A stretch of DNA of 64,000 nucleotides from contig CM074760.1 of assembly GCA_037355855.1 (NCBI GenBank), positions 6,502,501 through 6,566,500 on the forward strand, given 5' to 3'. Shown here one piece after another: positions 55,589 to 64,000 of the stretch (position 1 is the first letter of the stretch; each line of letters begins with the position of its first letter). The notes under the pieces are model-generated. The model did no database searches and was not told the origin of the DNA. It was given only the letters and a program-made list of their open reading frames with translations. This stretch comes from Pseudo-nitzschia pungens (lineage: Eukaryota; Bacillariophyta; Bacillariophyceae; Bacillariales; Bacillariaceae). The position numbers and the translations under genes were made by a program.

Positions 55589-58540
55589 TCAGGGCGAAAT
55601 GAGCGACCTGAGCTTGCTCCGTTTCGCTTCCGGGCTCAGGGTCGACAGTTCCTTCATCACCGACGGGAGATCCAATCGCGCAAACCTTTGCAGCATCGCT
55701 TGGTTCTCGGAGACGGTCGTCCTGGATCTCTTGCCGATTCTGCCGGCATCGTCGTCGTCGTCGTCGTCGGCAAAGTTTTCGAGCTCCCTCGCCCGCTTCT
55801 TGGCGTCCTCGATGACGGATTTCGGAACGTGGGCCATTTCCGCCACCTGGATCCCGAAGGACTCGAGGCACGGGCCGGGGAGGACCCGGTACAAAAAGGT
55901 CAATCCCTGGCTCCCCTTCTGGGCCGTCACGTGGCAATTCTTCACGCGCGGGAGGTGGGTCAGCTCGTGAAAGTGGGTCGCAAAGACCACGAAGCAGCCC
56001 ACCCGGTCCACGAGATATTCCAGGATGGCCCGCGCCAGGCCGTACCCGTCAAAGGTCGACGTGCCCCGTCCCAGCTCGTCGATGATGATGAGGCTCCGCT
56101 TGGTGGCCGCCCGCAGAATGGCCGACGACTCGAGCATCTCGGCCATGAACGTGCTGATCCCCCGCTCCTGCAGGTCTCCGGCGCCCACACGGGCCAGAAT
56201 GGAATGGCAGATGTTGATGGTGGCCGACGAACAGGGGACGTAGCTCCCGATCTGCGCCATGCAGACGATCGCCCCCAGCGACCGGATGTAGACGCTCTTT
56301 CCCCCCATGTTCGGGCCGCTCACCAGGAGCTGCGCCTCGTTGGGAAAGGTCAGGCGGATGTCGTTGGGGATGTACTCCATGTTTTCCTGGAGCTCGACGC
56401 AGGGATGGCGGGCGGCCTCCAGGACGATTCCGGCCCCGTCCTCGTCGCTGTCGGTCATGGTGGGTCGGCAGTAGCCGTGCGGGTTCATCGCCGCCGTGTA
56501 CGCCAGGGCGCAAAAGACGTCGAGGGTCCCGATGGTTTCGCAGGCCCGCTCGACGACGCCCGAGTAGGTGGAAGCGATGCCCATGGCGCTCCGCACGATG
56601 GTCCGCGACAGGCGGGCGTACTCCGATTGCAGGTCCTGGTACCGGGCCGACAGCTGCCGGAGTTCGAGGCTCGAAAAGTACACGCCGTTCTTGAGGATGC
56701 GGTGGACCTTGATCTTGGGGCCGACGCTTTCCACGTTCTTGCTGTCGTTCGTGTCCGGCAATCGGAACTGCCAGGCCGTGTTGTCCTCCACCCGTTCCAG
56801 GCGCACCTGGGACGCCCTGCCGCCGGACGAGGAGGACGACGAAACGTCGTTCCACGCCTCCTGAATGGTCTCGTGTTCGTCCCTCACGGAGGATTGGACG
56901 GCTTCCAGTTCGCGGTGCAGTTCCCGGAGCTCCTCGTCGTATTCCGGCTTGACCAAAAACTCGTCCGGTGCCTGTTCCAGATCCAGGACGGCCTCCGCCA
57001 AACCCACGGATCGCTGCAGCTCGTTGACCAATTGTGTCACTTCCTTGCGCAACCGATCGAGGATGACCGATTCGTTCTCTCCCTCACCGACACCCCCACC
57101 GGCATCGATGCATTCCATGCAATCCAATAGGTGCGGCAGGTGGTTCGAGGCCAACACGTAGAGTTGATAGAGCGCCTCCAGCGGCTTTTTGGTGTCGACG
57201 ATCCGTCCCACGGTCGACTCCCCGGCGGTAGGTTCATCGTCATTCTCGTTTTCGTTTTCGTCGTCGCCGCTGCGTTCCCGGTATTTCGCCAGCGTCGGCC
57301 CGAGGCGGGACAGGTTGCTGCTCCCCCCCCGGCCACCCCCAAAGGGCCGGAGGCCGTCCCGGATCGAGTCCTTGGCCATGCCCAGCAGGTTGGCAACGGC
57401 GTCCTGCCGCTCCTCGATCGCGGCAAGGTCCACCAGGGGCTGTCGGAGCCACACCCCCAGCTTTCGCCTGCCCATGGCCGTGAGGCAGGGCCCGCTCAGG
57501 AGGCCCCAGAGCGAGTTGGTGTGCCTGGTTCCACCCACCACCACCGCTTCCCCGTCGTTGCTGGGGGGGAGCAGGTGGATGGCCTGCGCCGCCGTCGTGT
57601 CCATGGCGAGGCAGCTGTTCAGACGGCCCTGTCGCACGGCGAGGGAGTGTTCGAGGCTGCTGCTGATGCCGCTCGTGCCCTTCAGAGCACTTCCGTAGAG
57701 TCCCTGCGATTGCAGCCAGAGGGCCAGTCCCTGGCGAATGAGGGGCCGGGAGAGCTTGACGTCGCCGCGGACCGCCAGCTTGGATCCCTCGTCGTCCACC
57801 AGGAGGTGCGAGAGCGAGGATTCGACCCGGGAGGCATCCACGGGAACCGAGAGGTGCAGGTGGGCATTGTTCCCATCGTTGTTGTTGTTGCTTTTGTTGC
57901 GATCACGGTTGTCGTCTCCGGAAAACAAGCGCTCGTCGATAAAGAGCTGGAGGGATCGGATGAGTTTTTGCGCTCGGATGGCATTGGCATTGGCATTGGC
58001 ATTCGCGTTCGCGTTCGCGTTCGCATTTCTCTTCGGGCCGGTTTTCTTGTTCGATGCGGGAGACGCGGATTTCGTTCCCTTTTCCAGGTTTTCGCTCGAT
58101 CCAACGTGGATGGAGGGCAACCCGGACGACTCCGGGGACGACTCGGACGCCGATGCATCGCACAGACGCAGCAGCAACTGATCGAGGTGCGTCCAGCGGG
58201 CGATGTCGTCTAGAAATTCGTAGTAGACCAACTCGTGTGTGTGTTTCGGTTTCGGTTTCGGTTTCTCGTTCTCCTTCTCCTTCTCTTTTTGTTTGGATGG
58301 ACGTTGCGAGGAGGAGGTTTGAGACGAATCGAGATCGAGATCGAGATCGAGATCGAGATCGAGATCGAGTTCGGCCGCTCCTCGTTCCCGCAGGGTCCAA
58401 ACTACCAGTGGAACCGTCGTGGCATCGAGGCCACCTCCGCCCTTGGATCCGTTCGACGACGACGCCTTCGCGTTCGCATTCGAACCGGAACCGATCAGAA
58501 TGGCAATCGAGGTCACCCTGCCGCCACTGCCGTTCGACAT
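55589..58540 (-). CDS. MSH2: DNA mismatch repair protein MSH2-like, without visible domain I
   Basis: A single exon of 983 residues. From about residue 290 it follows MSH2: core lever region, EFLVKPEYDEELREL clamp start, VYFSSLELRQL, then the ATPase: GPNMGGKSVYIR (Walker A), AQIGSYVPC, RVGAGDLQERGISTFMAEM, SLIIIDELGRGTSTFDGYGLA (Walker B) and FATHFHELT. MSH2 is preferred over MSH4/MSH5 by GAGD...STFMAEML and the clamp sequence. The N-terminal ~280 residues hold a connector-like region with long repeats (DLDLDL, ANANAN, KEKEKE). The ~120-residue domain I of MSH2 is not in this exon, nor visible in the 1.8 kb upstream. The start ATG follows an AATTCAG that could be a splice acceptor, so a distant 5' exon is possible. 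Acts with MSH3/MSH6 in recognising mispairs. Confidence 0.92.
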   Translation of the reverse strand: MSNGSGGRVTSIAILIGSGSNANAKASSSNGSKGGGGLDATTVPLVVWTLRERGAAELDLDLDLDLDLDLDSSQTSSSQRPSKQKEKEKENEKPKPKPKHTHELVYYEFLDDIARWTHLDQLLLRLCDASASESSPESSGLPSIHVGSSENLEKGTKSASPASNKKTGPKRNANANANANANANANAIRAQKLIRSLQLFIDERLFSGDDNRDRNKSNNNNDGNNAHLHLSVPVDASRVESSLSHLLVDDEGSKLAVRGDVKLSRPLIRQGLALWLQSQGLYGSALKGTSGISSSLEHSLAVRQGRLNSCLAMDTTAAQAIHLLPPSNDGEAVVVGGTRHTNSLWGLLSGPCLTAMGRRKLGVWLRQPLVDLAAIEERQDAVANLLGMAKDSIRDGLRPFGGGRGGSSNLSRLGPTLAKYRERSGDDENENENDDEPTAGESTVGRIVDTKKPLEALYQLYVLASNHLPHLLDCMECIDAGGGVGEGENESVILDRLRKEVTQLVNELQRSVGLAEAVLDLEQAPDEFLVKPEYDEELRELHRELEAVQSSVRDEHETIQEAWNDVSSSSSSGGRASQVRLERVEDNTAWQFRLPDTNDSKNVESVGPKIKVHRILKNGVYFSSLELRQLSARYQDLQSEYARLSRTIVRSAMGIASTYSGVVERACETIGTLDVFCALAYTAAMNPHGYCRPTMTDSDEDGAGIVLEAARHPCVELQENMEYIPNDIRLTFPNEAQLLVSGPNMGGKSVYIRSLGAIVCMAQIGSYVPCSSATINICHSILARVGAGDLQERGISTFMAEMLESSAILRAATKRSLIIIDELGRGTSTFDGYGLARAILEYLVDRVGCFVVFATHFHELTHLPRVKNCHVTAQKGSQGLTFLYRVLPGPCLESFGIQVAEMAHVPKSVIEDAKKRARELENFADDDDDDDAGRIGKRSRTTVSENQAMLQRFARLDLPSVMKELSTLSPEAKRSKLRSLISP
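57975..58026 (-). repeat. Hexamer repeat coding Asn-Ala
   Basis: Eight to nine units of GCATTx (plus strand) are read as alternating Asn and Ala in the MSH2-like protein. Together with the ATCGAG array at about 58328-58372 (Asp-Leu) it makes the N-terminal region length-variable. Confidence 0.85.
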
Positions 58541-60374
58541 TCTGAATTCTGGTGTCGAGTATTGCTGTTGCTGTTGCTGCTGCTGCTGTTGATGTTGCTG
58601 TTGCTGTTGCTTTTGATGTTGCTGTTGCTCGTTTCAACCGCAATTGCGAGCGAGACCTTGATTTGTGGCTCTGTTACCCGAACGCTACCGTGATCACTTC
58701 GGATGCTGTAGCTGCAGTATTGAGTATTGTTGTACCGTACGGAAATGAAGGATTGGCCCAATGCTCTTTTGATTGAGTTGGGCTGCTTTTTGATCGTTGT
58801 TTCGACGGAGCTTTCGATCCAAGAACTCGTTCGATGAAAGTAATGCGTACGGACTGGTACTCGAGGTACGTAAGGAGTGCGCAGACAACAAAAGCACTGC
58901 CGTTTGCATTGCCGGTAATTACTACGTGTAGTACGTTTAACGTAGACTACTGCTAAGGTAACCTTACCGGTACAGAGTTGAACGGAGGAAAAGGATCGAT
59001 TGTTTCGAGTTTCGGTAGAAAAGCTGGCGCGCCTCTGAGCGCGCTTTCCAGAAGACTTGAGATGTGAGTGGTTAGTCTGTATAAGCCCCTTCGCCTCCGT
59101 TGGGTACCGTACCAGGGTACCAGTTATGAGGTTCTTGTTCGTAAAACCTACCAGGAAACCCCTCCCTTTCTACTAAGGCCCCGAAGACTAATCATCATCA
59201 ATCATCTCAATCATCTCAATCATCAATCATCATCAATCATCATCTTGCTTCAGGAATGAGGATTTGGACGGTACTGGTAGAATTGACCATGCAGCATCTG
59301 TTAGAACAACAACAAAAAATAATGATGGTGCTAGTACTACTACCACAGCAACAGACACCATTTGTTGCTAATACTCGCTCAATACTAGTAGAGTAGTACT
59401 AGTACTACTAGTAGTAGTTCATCTACTAGTGTTTGCTCTCCACATGCATACTAATTGTATTGCTTTCCCTGCAGTTGGGAATGTGAAATCAATAAAACTA
59501 ATAGCAATACAATATGAACTCGACAACAGACATTTCGGCAGCTTCAAGCTGCTGCTATAAGAAGAAGAATACTTGGGCTCACGAAAACTACCGTACCTCC
59601 TCATAGTACCACCACCAGTGCACAATCTGGATGGTCGTTGGGTTTGCATTGCTGGATTGCTGGTACGTTCGTGTCAGCACTTCCATCGTCCATTCAGAAC
59701 ACCCTTCTTGCAACCGTGTAAAAGGCAGAGCGTGCTGTGTTGTTGTGTGTTGTTCCGCCCATTTCCTCTGTTTCTGTCGGGTGACGATCCATCTGTGGAA
59801 ACCACCACAAGCCAGCACACAAGAACGAAACAAATCAAATCACCGTCTCGTCGCTCCCAAGTTCTACCAACGCGGGGCGCGGCGTCATCCTCCAGCGGCG
59901 GCACCGCCCGAACGTTGGGTCGGAGTTTATTTTTTCGTTCCCTTTTCTTCTCGCGAACGGAACAAAACGGAACGGAACAGACGTTGGTGGGTGATTCATC
60001 TGCTGTGTGAGTGGTCCCGCGGGCAGCAGCGCAAACCAACGCAACTCAAAACAACTCCCGGCACCATAGTGTTGGAAGCGGATCAAACAATGCCGCCTCT
60101 ACTAGCAATGATGCTCGCATGAGAGAGAGAGAGAGAATCGGCAGCCGCATCCGTCCGCGACGATTTCCGGGTTCGTGCGTTGCACTTCACAACCCATCGA
60201 GTTCGAAACGGCACGGCAAAACCAAATGCTACCACTACCACTACCACTACCACTATATACTACTAAATCACGAAAGCATTGCTGTAGCAAGGTGGTTCCC
60301 CCGGAAGGCGTTGGGTCCGTGTGCTTATAGTATACTATACTGTCCTATACTGTACCATGCCATTCGTTTTTGTT
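58541..60374. other. Spacer, no gene seen
   Basis: Starts with a TGTTGC run (about 58560-58630) just before the MSH2 start. Contains CCTTACCGGTACAG near 58964, ACTAGTA arrays (about 59330-59425), ATCATC/AATCATC repeats (59190-59245) and a CACTAC run (about 60230-60256). I searched the minus strand for an MSH2 domain I exon and found none. Confidence 0.6.
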
Positions 60375-62012
60375 CTAGGCATCGTCCCACAGCGACACAC
60401 TCGAAATGTCCCGGAGCATGATCGCAACGCCGATCAAACAAAACGAGATGGTCATGCCCATGATGAAATCGTGGTCTTGGTACCTTCCCGCAGCCACCCA
60501 AACTCGTTCCTCCCACTCGAGGGTCCAGCCACCGTTGGCATTGTCATTGTCACTGTCATTGTGGCGAGCCTCGCCGAGAAAGTCGTCCGGGGCACGGGCC
60601 TCGTCTCGATGCTGTTGTTGCTGTTGCTGTTGCTGTTGCTGTTGATGTTGATGATGACGATGACGTTGATGATGTCCGTCCGCGGAAGCAAACGCCAACA
60701 ACAGCGGGCTCGGCAAATCGATCCACTCCTCCGGGGTCGAGGAAGGATGCGGATACCTCAGGTGCAGCTTGGTGGCGAATTCGATCGGCACCGAGGTCGA
60801 GGCATGCCCTGCCTCGGTACCCGCACGAGCCGTGCCGGCCGCTGTTGTCGCGGCTTCGGGACGGGTTTCGACGGCAGCGGCGGCGGTGGCGACGACAACA
60901 TCGTCGAGTTCCCACACCAAGAGGTGCTGACCGCTCACAAAGGAGGGTTGTTCGATGTCGCAGATTGTTGCCGCGTGCAGCCTGGCTCGAAAGGACACGG
61001 ATTGGATCGCGGGCGGAAATTGGTGTCGCGGGTCCGTCGTTGGTTGTCTCACCAAGCAGGTTGTCACAAATCCGTGGCTCTCGGTGTCTGTTGACGATGA
61101 TGTTGTTTTTGTTTTTGCTGTTGTTTTTGTTGTTGTTGATGTTGTTGGGCTCAACAGGATTCTCCCATTCACGGGTGGCTCGAAGGGATCATCCAGGTCG
61201 ATGAACATGCCCGCTGGAACCGTCAAATAGAGAAAAAATCGCAGATTGCTGCGGGGCTCATCAGTGCTGGTATCCAGTGCCGCAATTGGTATTCGAAAGC
61301 TGTGATGAAAGAGTCGATGCATTCCCCCGTCCCGACCGAGACGGGAAACAACTTTCGTGGCGATCGGGAGGACCGATTTTGCGTGGTCCTTCGGAGTCGA
61401 TGGCTGCGGAACGATGGTTTTGTGGTACGGAGAAGTGGTGCGAACCGATTCCATCCGCAGCGAGCCGTCGCCGCCGTCGTTGCTGTCGGAGTTGGTCCCC
61501 AGGAATTGAACAACGGACCCGGAACGAATCGCGGATCCGGAGGATGTCCCGTTCGATGGCATCATCCAGGAGTATTTTGCCGCGTCTTCGGAACGGCCAT
61601 TCGGCGTCGTCGCACGCGAAATGCTCCGGGGAACCCGCGCGATTTCCAGCAGACAACGCCGATGAAATAATTCGATCGAGGAAACACTGGTTTCGTCGCC
61701 GCCGAAATTGGCATCTGCGTTGTCGTCCTGTTGCTGCCAAACTTCTAGAATGCCTTTGCAACACGCTTCTCTCCCAGAATCAACCTCCGCTTCCTCACCA
61801 TTTGTGAAGAAACAGGAATACAACGTTGCATCAGAAGATGAAGATACAAGAATCTCTATCCTCGGTATCGTGCTGCCAGCACCCGAAACTACCGGAAGGA
61901 CTGCGGCCAATGCGGACAAAGCTAGTGGCAGAAAGAACGTGGTGATAGACAGGGCCCCAAAATATCGACACATTGTTGATTGATTCTTTGATTTATTGAC
62001 TGGTTGATTCAT
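60375..62012 (-). CDS. PIG-X/Pbn1-like subunit of GPI mannosyltransferase I
   Basis: A single exon of up to 545 residues; the Met at residue 14 (MCRYFG), directly before the hydrophobic signal segment (LSITTFFLPLALSALAAVLP), is a likely alternative start. PIG-X-type features: HRLFHHSFRIPIA, LRFFLYLTVPAGMFIDLDDPFEPP, then QHLLVWEL, LHLRYPHPS and DLPSPLLLAFAS, and a single C-terminal membrane helix (FIMGMTISFCLIGVAIMLRD). PIG-X stabilises the PIG-M mannosyltransferase that adds the first mannose to GPI in the ER lumen. It is longer than animal PIG-X because of Thr/Lys, Ala and His-Gln low-complexity inserts. The family call rests on motif order, so confidence is moderate. Confidence 0.65.
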   Translation of the reverse strand: MNQPVNKSKNQSTMCRYFGALSITTFFLPLALSALAAVLPVVSGAGSTIPRIEILVSSSSDATLYSCFFTNGEEAEVDSGREACCKGILEVWQQQDDNADANFGGDETSVSSIELFHRRCLLEIARVPRSISRATTPNGRSEDAAKYSWMMPSNGTSSGSAIRSGSVVQFLGTNSDSNDGGDGSLRMESVRTTSPYHKTIVPQPSTPKDHAKSVLPIATKVVSRLGRDGGMHRLFHHSFRIPIAALDTSTDEPRSNLRFFLYLTVPAGMFIDLDDPFEPPVNGRILLSPTTSTTTKTTAKTKTTSSSTDTESHGFVTTCLVRQPTTDPRHQFPPAIQSVSFRARLHAATICDIEQPSFVSGQHLLVWELDDVVVATAAAAVETRPEAATTAAGTARAGTEAGHASTSVPIEFATKLHLRYPHPSSTPEEWIDLPSPLLLAFASADGHHQRHRHHQHQQQQQQQQQQQHRDEARAPDDFLGEARHNDSDNDNANGGWTLEWEERVWVAAGRYQDHDFIMGMTISFCLIGVAIMLRDISSVSLWDDA

Positions 62013-63209
62013 TCATTCATTCATCCCCTTCCCAACAGAATCTATCTTCAGCCATATCCAATCCTTTGCACCCAAACGGGATGAAGCCTTTCTTTTTACG
62101 TTGTTTTTTCATCGCAAGCCGAAACCCGAGAAGCAAGGAGGACGGACATGGGAGTTGAGTCCGTGCTTGCGAGAGTCTCACCGTCCTTCGTTGCGGCGTC
62201 AAAGGTCAAAGGTATCCCGCACAAGGCACATTTGTGGTACGAAAGGTAAGAAGGTAACTTAGGTCCCTCATCTACGATCCACCGGTAAATTACAGTAAGA
62301 AGTTATCGAAAAACTAGTAGGATCTCAGGATCTCCAACACGGCAAAGCATCTGGTCAAAAGGGAAGCTTTTGATGTTGTTTGCTTATTCTTGTGTGAAGT
62401 AGTATTATTGCTGCTTTTATTTCATTGTATTCACATTGCCCATGCTTGTTTGTTTGTTTGATTCAATTGGTGGTGAGTGTAAGGCTGTTCTTCTTCTTGT
62501 GGGTATTTTGTTATGGGTGATTTTGTTTGTGCAGAAGCATTTCCCATGCAATTTACTACAGACACGTATTGACAAAGTACATTTTTGAGAAAAAACATTC
62601 CGAAAAAGGATCAATTGAAAGATGCCACACACGCACGGTACGAGTTCTTCTGCTGAATGGTTTGATTGTGGCGCATTGCTGAAAGCGGAGCCGTAAATCA
62701 ATGGAATCGAAACGATTTCTTACACCGATGCCACGAGCTTGTAATTCACATGTACAAAACTGGCAACGTTGCCATCTATGCATGCGCAGTGGTATTGCAA
62801 TTGCAAAGCACTCAGACACCAATGGTGACGGACGACTACTATTCACACGTGGTTGATGAAACCACGAACTATATTTTGCATTCATTTCGATAGCATATTA
62901 CAACGTGTACACGTAGCGGATGAAAGGATTCATAGTTATGACATTTGCAATACTAACAACCTGATGAAATGATAAGATATTCGCCGCATCCTTTCGTTTG
63001 AAGACTTTCACAAATTCAACTCGAGCATATTTCGTTGTTCTACCACTGACTTCCAATTCCATCACGATTGTCGTTGTTCGTCACGTTGCCAAACCTTGAT
63101 TTGGGGTCGTGACAAAATCGTGACCGAAAACATCCGAAAACGGAACGAAAGCATATGCGCTAACGTTCCCAAGTAATTTGAATGGGACCCGACTGTCTTT
63201 GACTTTTGG
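62013..63209. other. Spacer, no gene seen
   Basis: A CATT run at about 62009-62026 follows the PIG-X-like start. No open frame with recognisable similarity in 1.2 kb. Confidence 0.6.
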
Positions 63210-63842
63210 CTACCACCATATCATTAGCAATCCGAAGGATAGAGTCAACATGGTCGATGCGAAGGTTTTGCCATTTGCGGTGGTGGCATCGCTCTTGCCC
63301 TTATCACTGCACACATCAACGGAGCCACATGAACAATCACTTTCACCACTGCTCCCTTCGTAACTAATGGCTTTTGGATCGATTGTCTTGCAATAATTTT
63401 GACATTTCGATAAGCTATCAATCTCGTAGTCTTCGAGGCACTTCATTAGCGGTCTTCTTTTTTCCCAAACCTGCGCCTTTGACGTGCATTCAAAGGTTTT
63501 TCTCCTCGGAGCCGAAGGCGATTCTCCATCCTCGTAACACCGGCAGATTGTATTTCTGATGACATAATCTGGATCTTCCTCGTAGTCCGCGTAATCGAAC
63601 ACCTCCATCTCGTTGGGATAACAATAGTTGACACACTGTTTTTGAAGAGGTGCTCCAGAAAATATTCCATAATCTTTGCAAGAAGGGATGGTGAACGTCT
63701 CCTTGAAATTAAAGTACGCCGCATCGACGGTGATCGCTCTTTTGCCATTCCCGTTGTACGACCATTCATGTACGAGGAAAACACAGCAAAGAATCCTTGT
63801 TATCCTCAGTGAGATCGACGATGAAGTTTTGTACGAAGTCAT
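63210..63842 (-). CDS. Small secreted Cys-rich protein, possibly GPI-anchored
   Basis: A single exon of 210 residues. N-terminal hydrophobic segment (LRITRILCCVFLV) compatible with a signal peptide. The body has about 14 Cys, with local patterns CVNYCYPNE, TICRCYEDG, CLEDYE...CQNYC and CSCGSVDVC suggesting several disulphides. The chain ends in a short hydrophobic tail without charged residues (TFASTMLTLSFGLLMIWW) after a small-residue spacer (SDATTANG), the layout of a GPI-attachment signal. I do not recognise the family. A cell-surface role is inferred. Neighbour of the PIG-X-like gene, which is probably coincidence. Confidence 0.7.
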   Translation of the reverse strand: MTSYKTSSSISLRITRILCCVFLVHEWSYNGNGKRAITVDAAYFNFKETFTIPSCKDYGIFSGAPLQKQCVNYCYPNEMEVFDYADYEEDPDYVIRNTICRCYEDGESPSAPRRKTFECTSKAQVWEKRRPLMKCLEDYEIDSLSKCQNYCKTIDPKAISYEGSSGESDCSCGSVDVCSDKGKSDATTANGKTFASTMLTLSFGLLMIWW

Positions 63843-64000
63843 AGTTTCGCTGTTGAAGTGGCGACGACAACGTTATCCTTTTAGAAGTAAGGTATGTAAT
63901 TATTATTCTGAAGGGTTGGCTCTGTTCGCTTCTCCATGGGTAATTGCTCGCAATCACTGTGGTGCATCTCTTTCCATGACGACGACTCCGTGACGGTAAA

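Noticed and set aside
55589..58540. MSH4 or MSH5 identity, suggested by lack of domain I
   Set aside because: The ATPase (GAGDLQERGISTFMAEM, DELGRGTSTFDG) and clamp (EFLVKP) match MSH2 better than either meiotic homologue.

Overview
The window looks like nuclear DNA of a diatom, probably a pennate one. Genes are monocistronic and lie on both strands. Several carry short GT-AG introns (74-333 nt) that restore known protein families exactly when removed. Typical eukaryotic housekeeping genes are present: RUVBL1, MSH2, PRP38, EMC10, tyrosyl-tRNA synthetase, a CTD-type phosphatase and a PIG-X-like GPI-synthesis subunit. Two proteins start with a signal peptide followed by an A-F- or A-W-type junction, as in diatom plastid precursors. 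Low-complexity coding stretches (poly-Asp/Asn, poly-Gln, hexanucleotide repeats) and microsatellite-rich spacers are everywhere. The species call is an inference. I recognise no tRNA, rRNA or CRISPR array.

Layout. 0-4.7 kb: 3' part of a coiled-coil gene, then a two-exon CTD-like phosphatase. 5.4-14.0 kb: a divergent pair made of a very large hybrid histidine kinase with an HNOBA domain and a stand-alone H-NOX haem protein. 14.5-21 kb: a poly-Gln protein kinase and an MFS transporter. 22.4-24.1 kb: a membrane protein interrupted by a 500-N assembly gap. 24.6-33.2 kb: RUVBL1, a plastid-type orphan, an atypical SDR and a transmembrane LRR protein. 34.0-38.1 kb: a UvrB-UvrC fusion. 39.4-45 kb: tyrosyl-tRNA synthetase with a second, degenerate synthetase half, a type II membrane protein with a CBM96/DNRLRE-like domain, and a plastid-type orphan. 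47.0-48.7 kb: a secreted Gly/Tyr/Lys/Ser repeat protein. 49.7-64 kb: PRP38, EMC10, an aldo/keto reductase, MSH2, a PIG-X-like protein and a small Cys-rich, possibly GPI-anchored protein.

Most interesting is the pair at 5.4-14.0 kb. In animal soluble guanylate cyclase, H-NOX and HNOBA sit in one chain and drive a cyclase. Here the H-NOX protein and the HNOBA protein are separate, divergently transcribed neighbours, and the HNOBA protein ends in a histidine kinase, a degenerate receiver and a true receiver. Both partners also carry two copies of the same roughly 100-residue module that I cannot assign. I read this as a candidate eukaryotic nitric-oxide two-component receptor. Second is the UvrB-UvrC fusion, which keeps the helicase and both nuclease centres but shows no UVR interaction motif and no C-terminal helix-hairpin-helix tail. 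Third, five single-base reading-frame breaks in four genes all have the same polarity (one extra base). They could be assembly errors, decay or frameshifting, and one of them is demonstrated directly by neighbouring tandem repeats.
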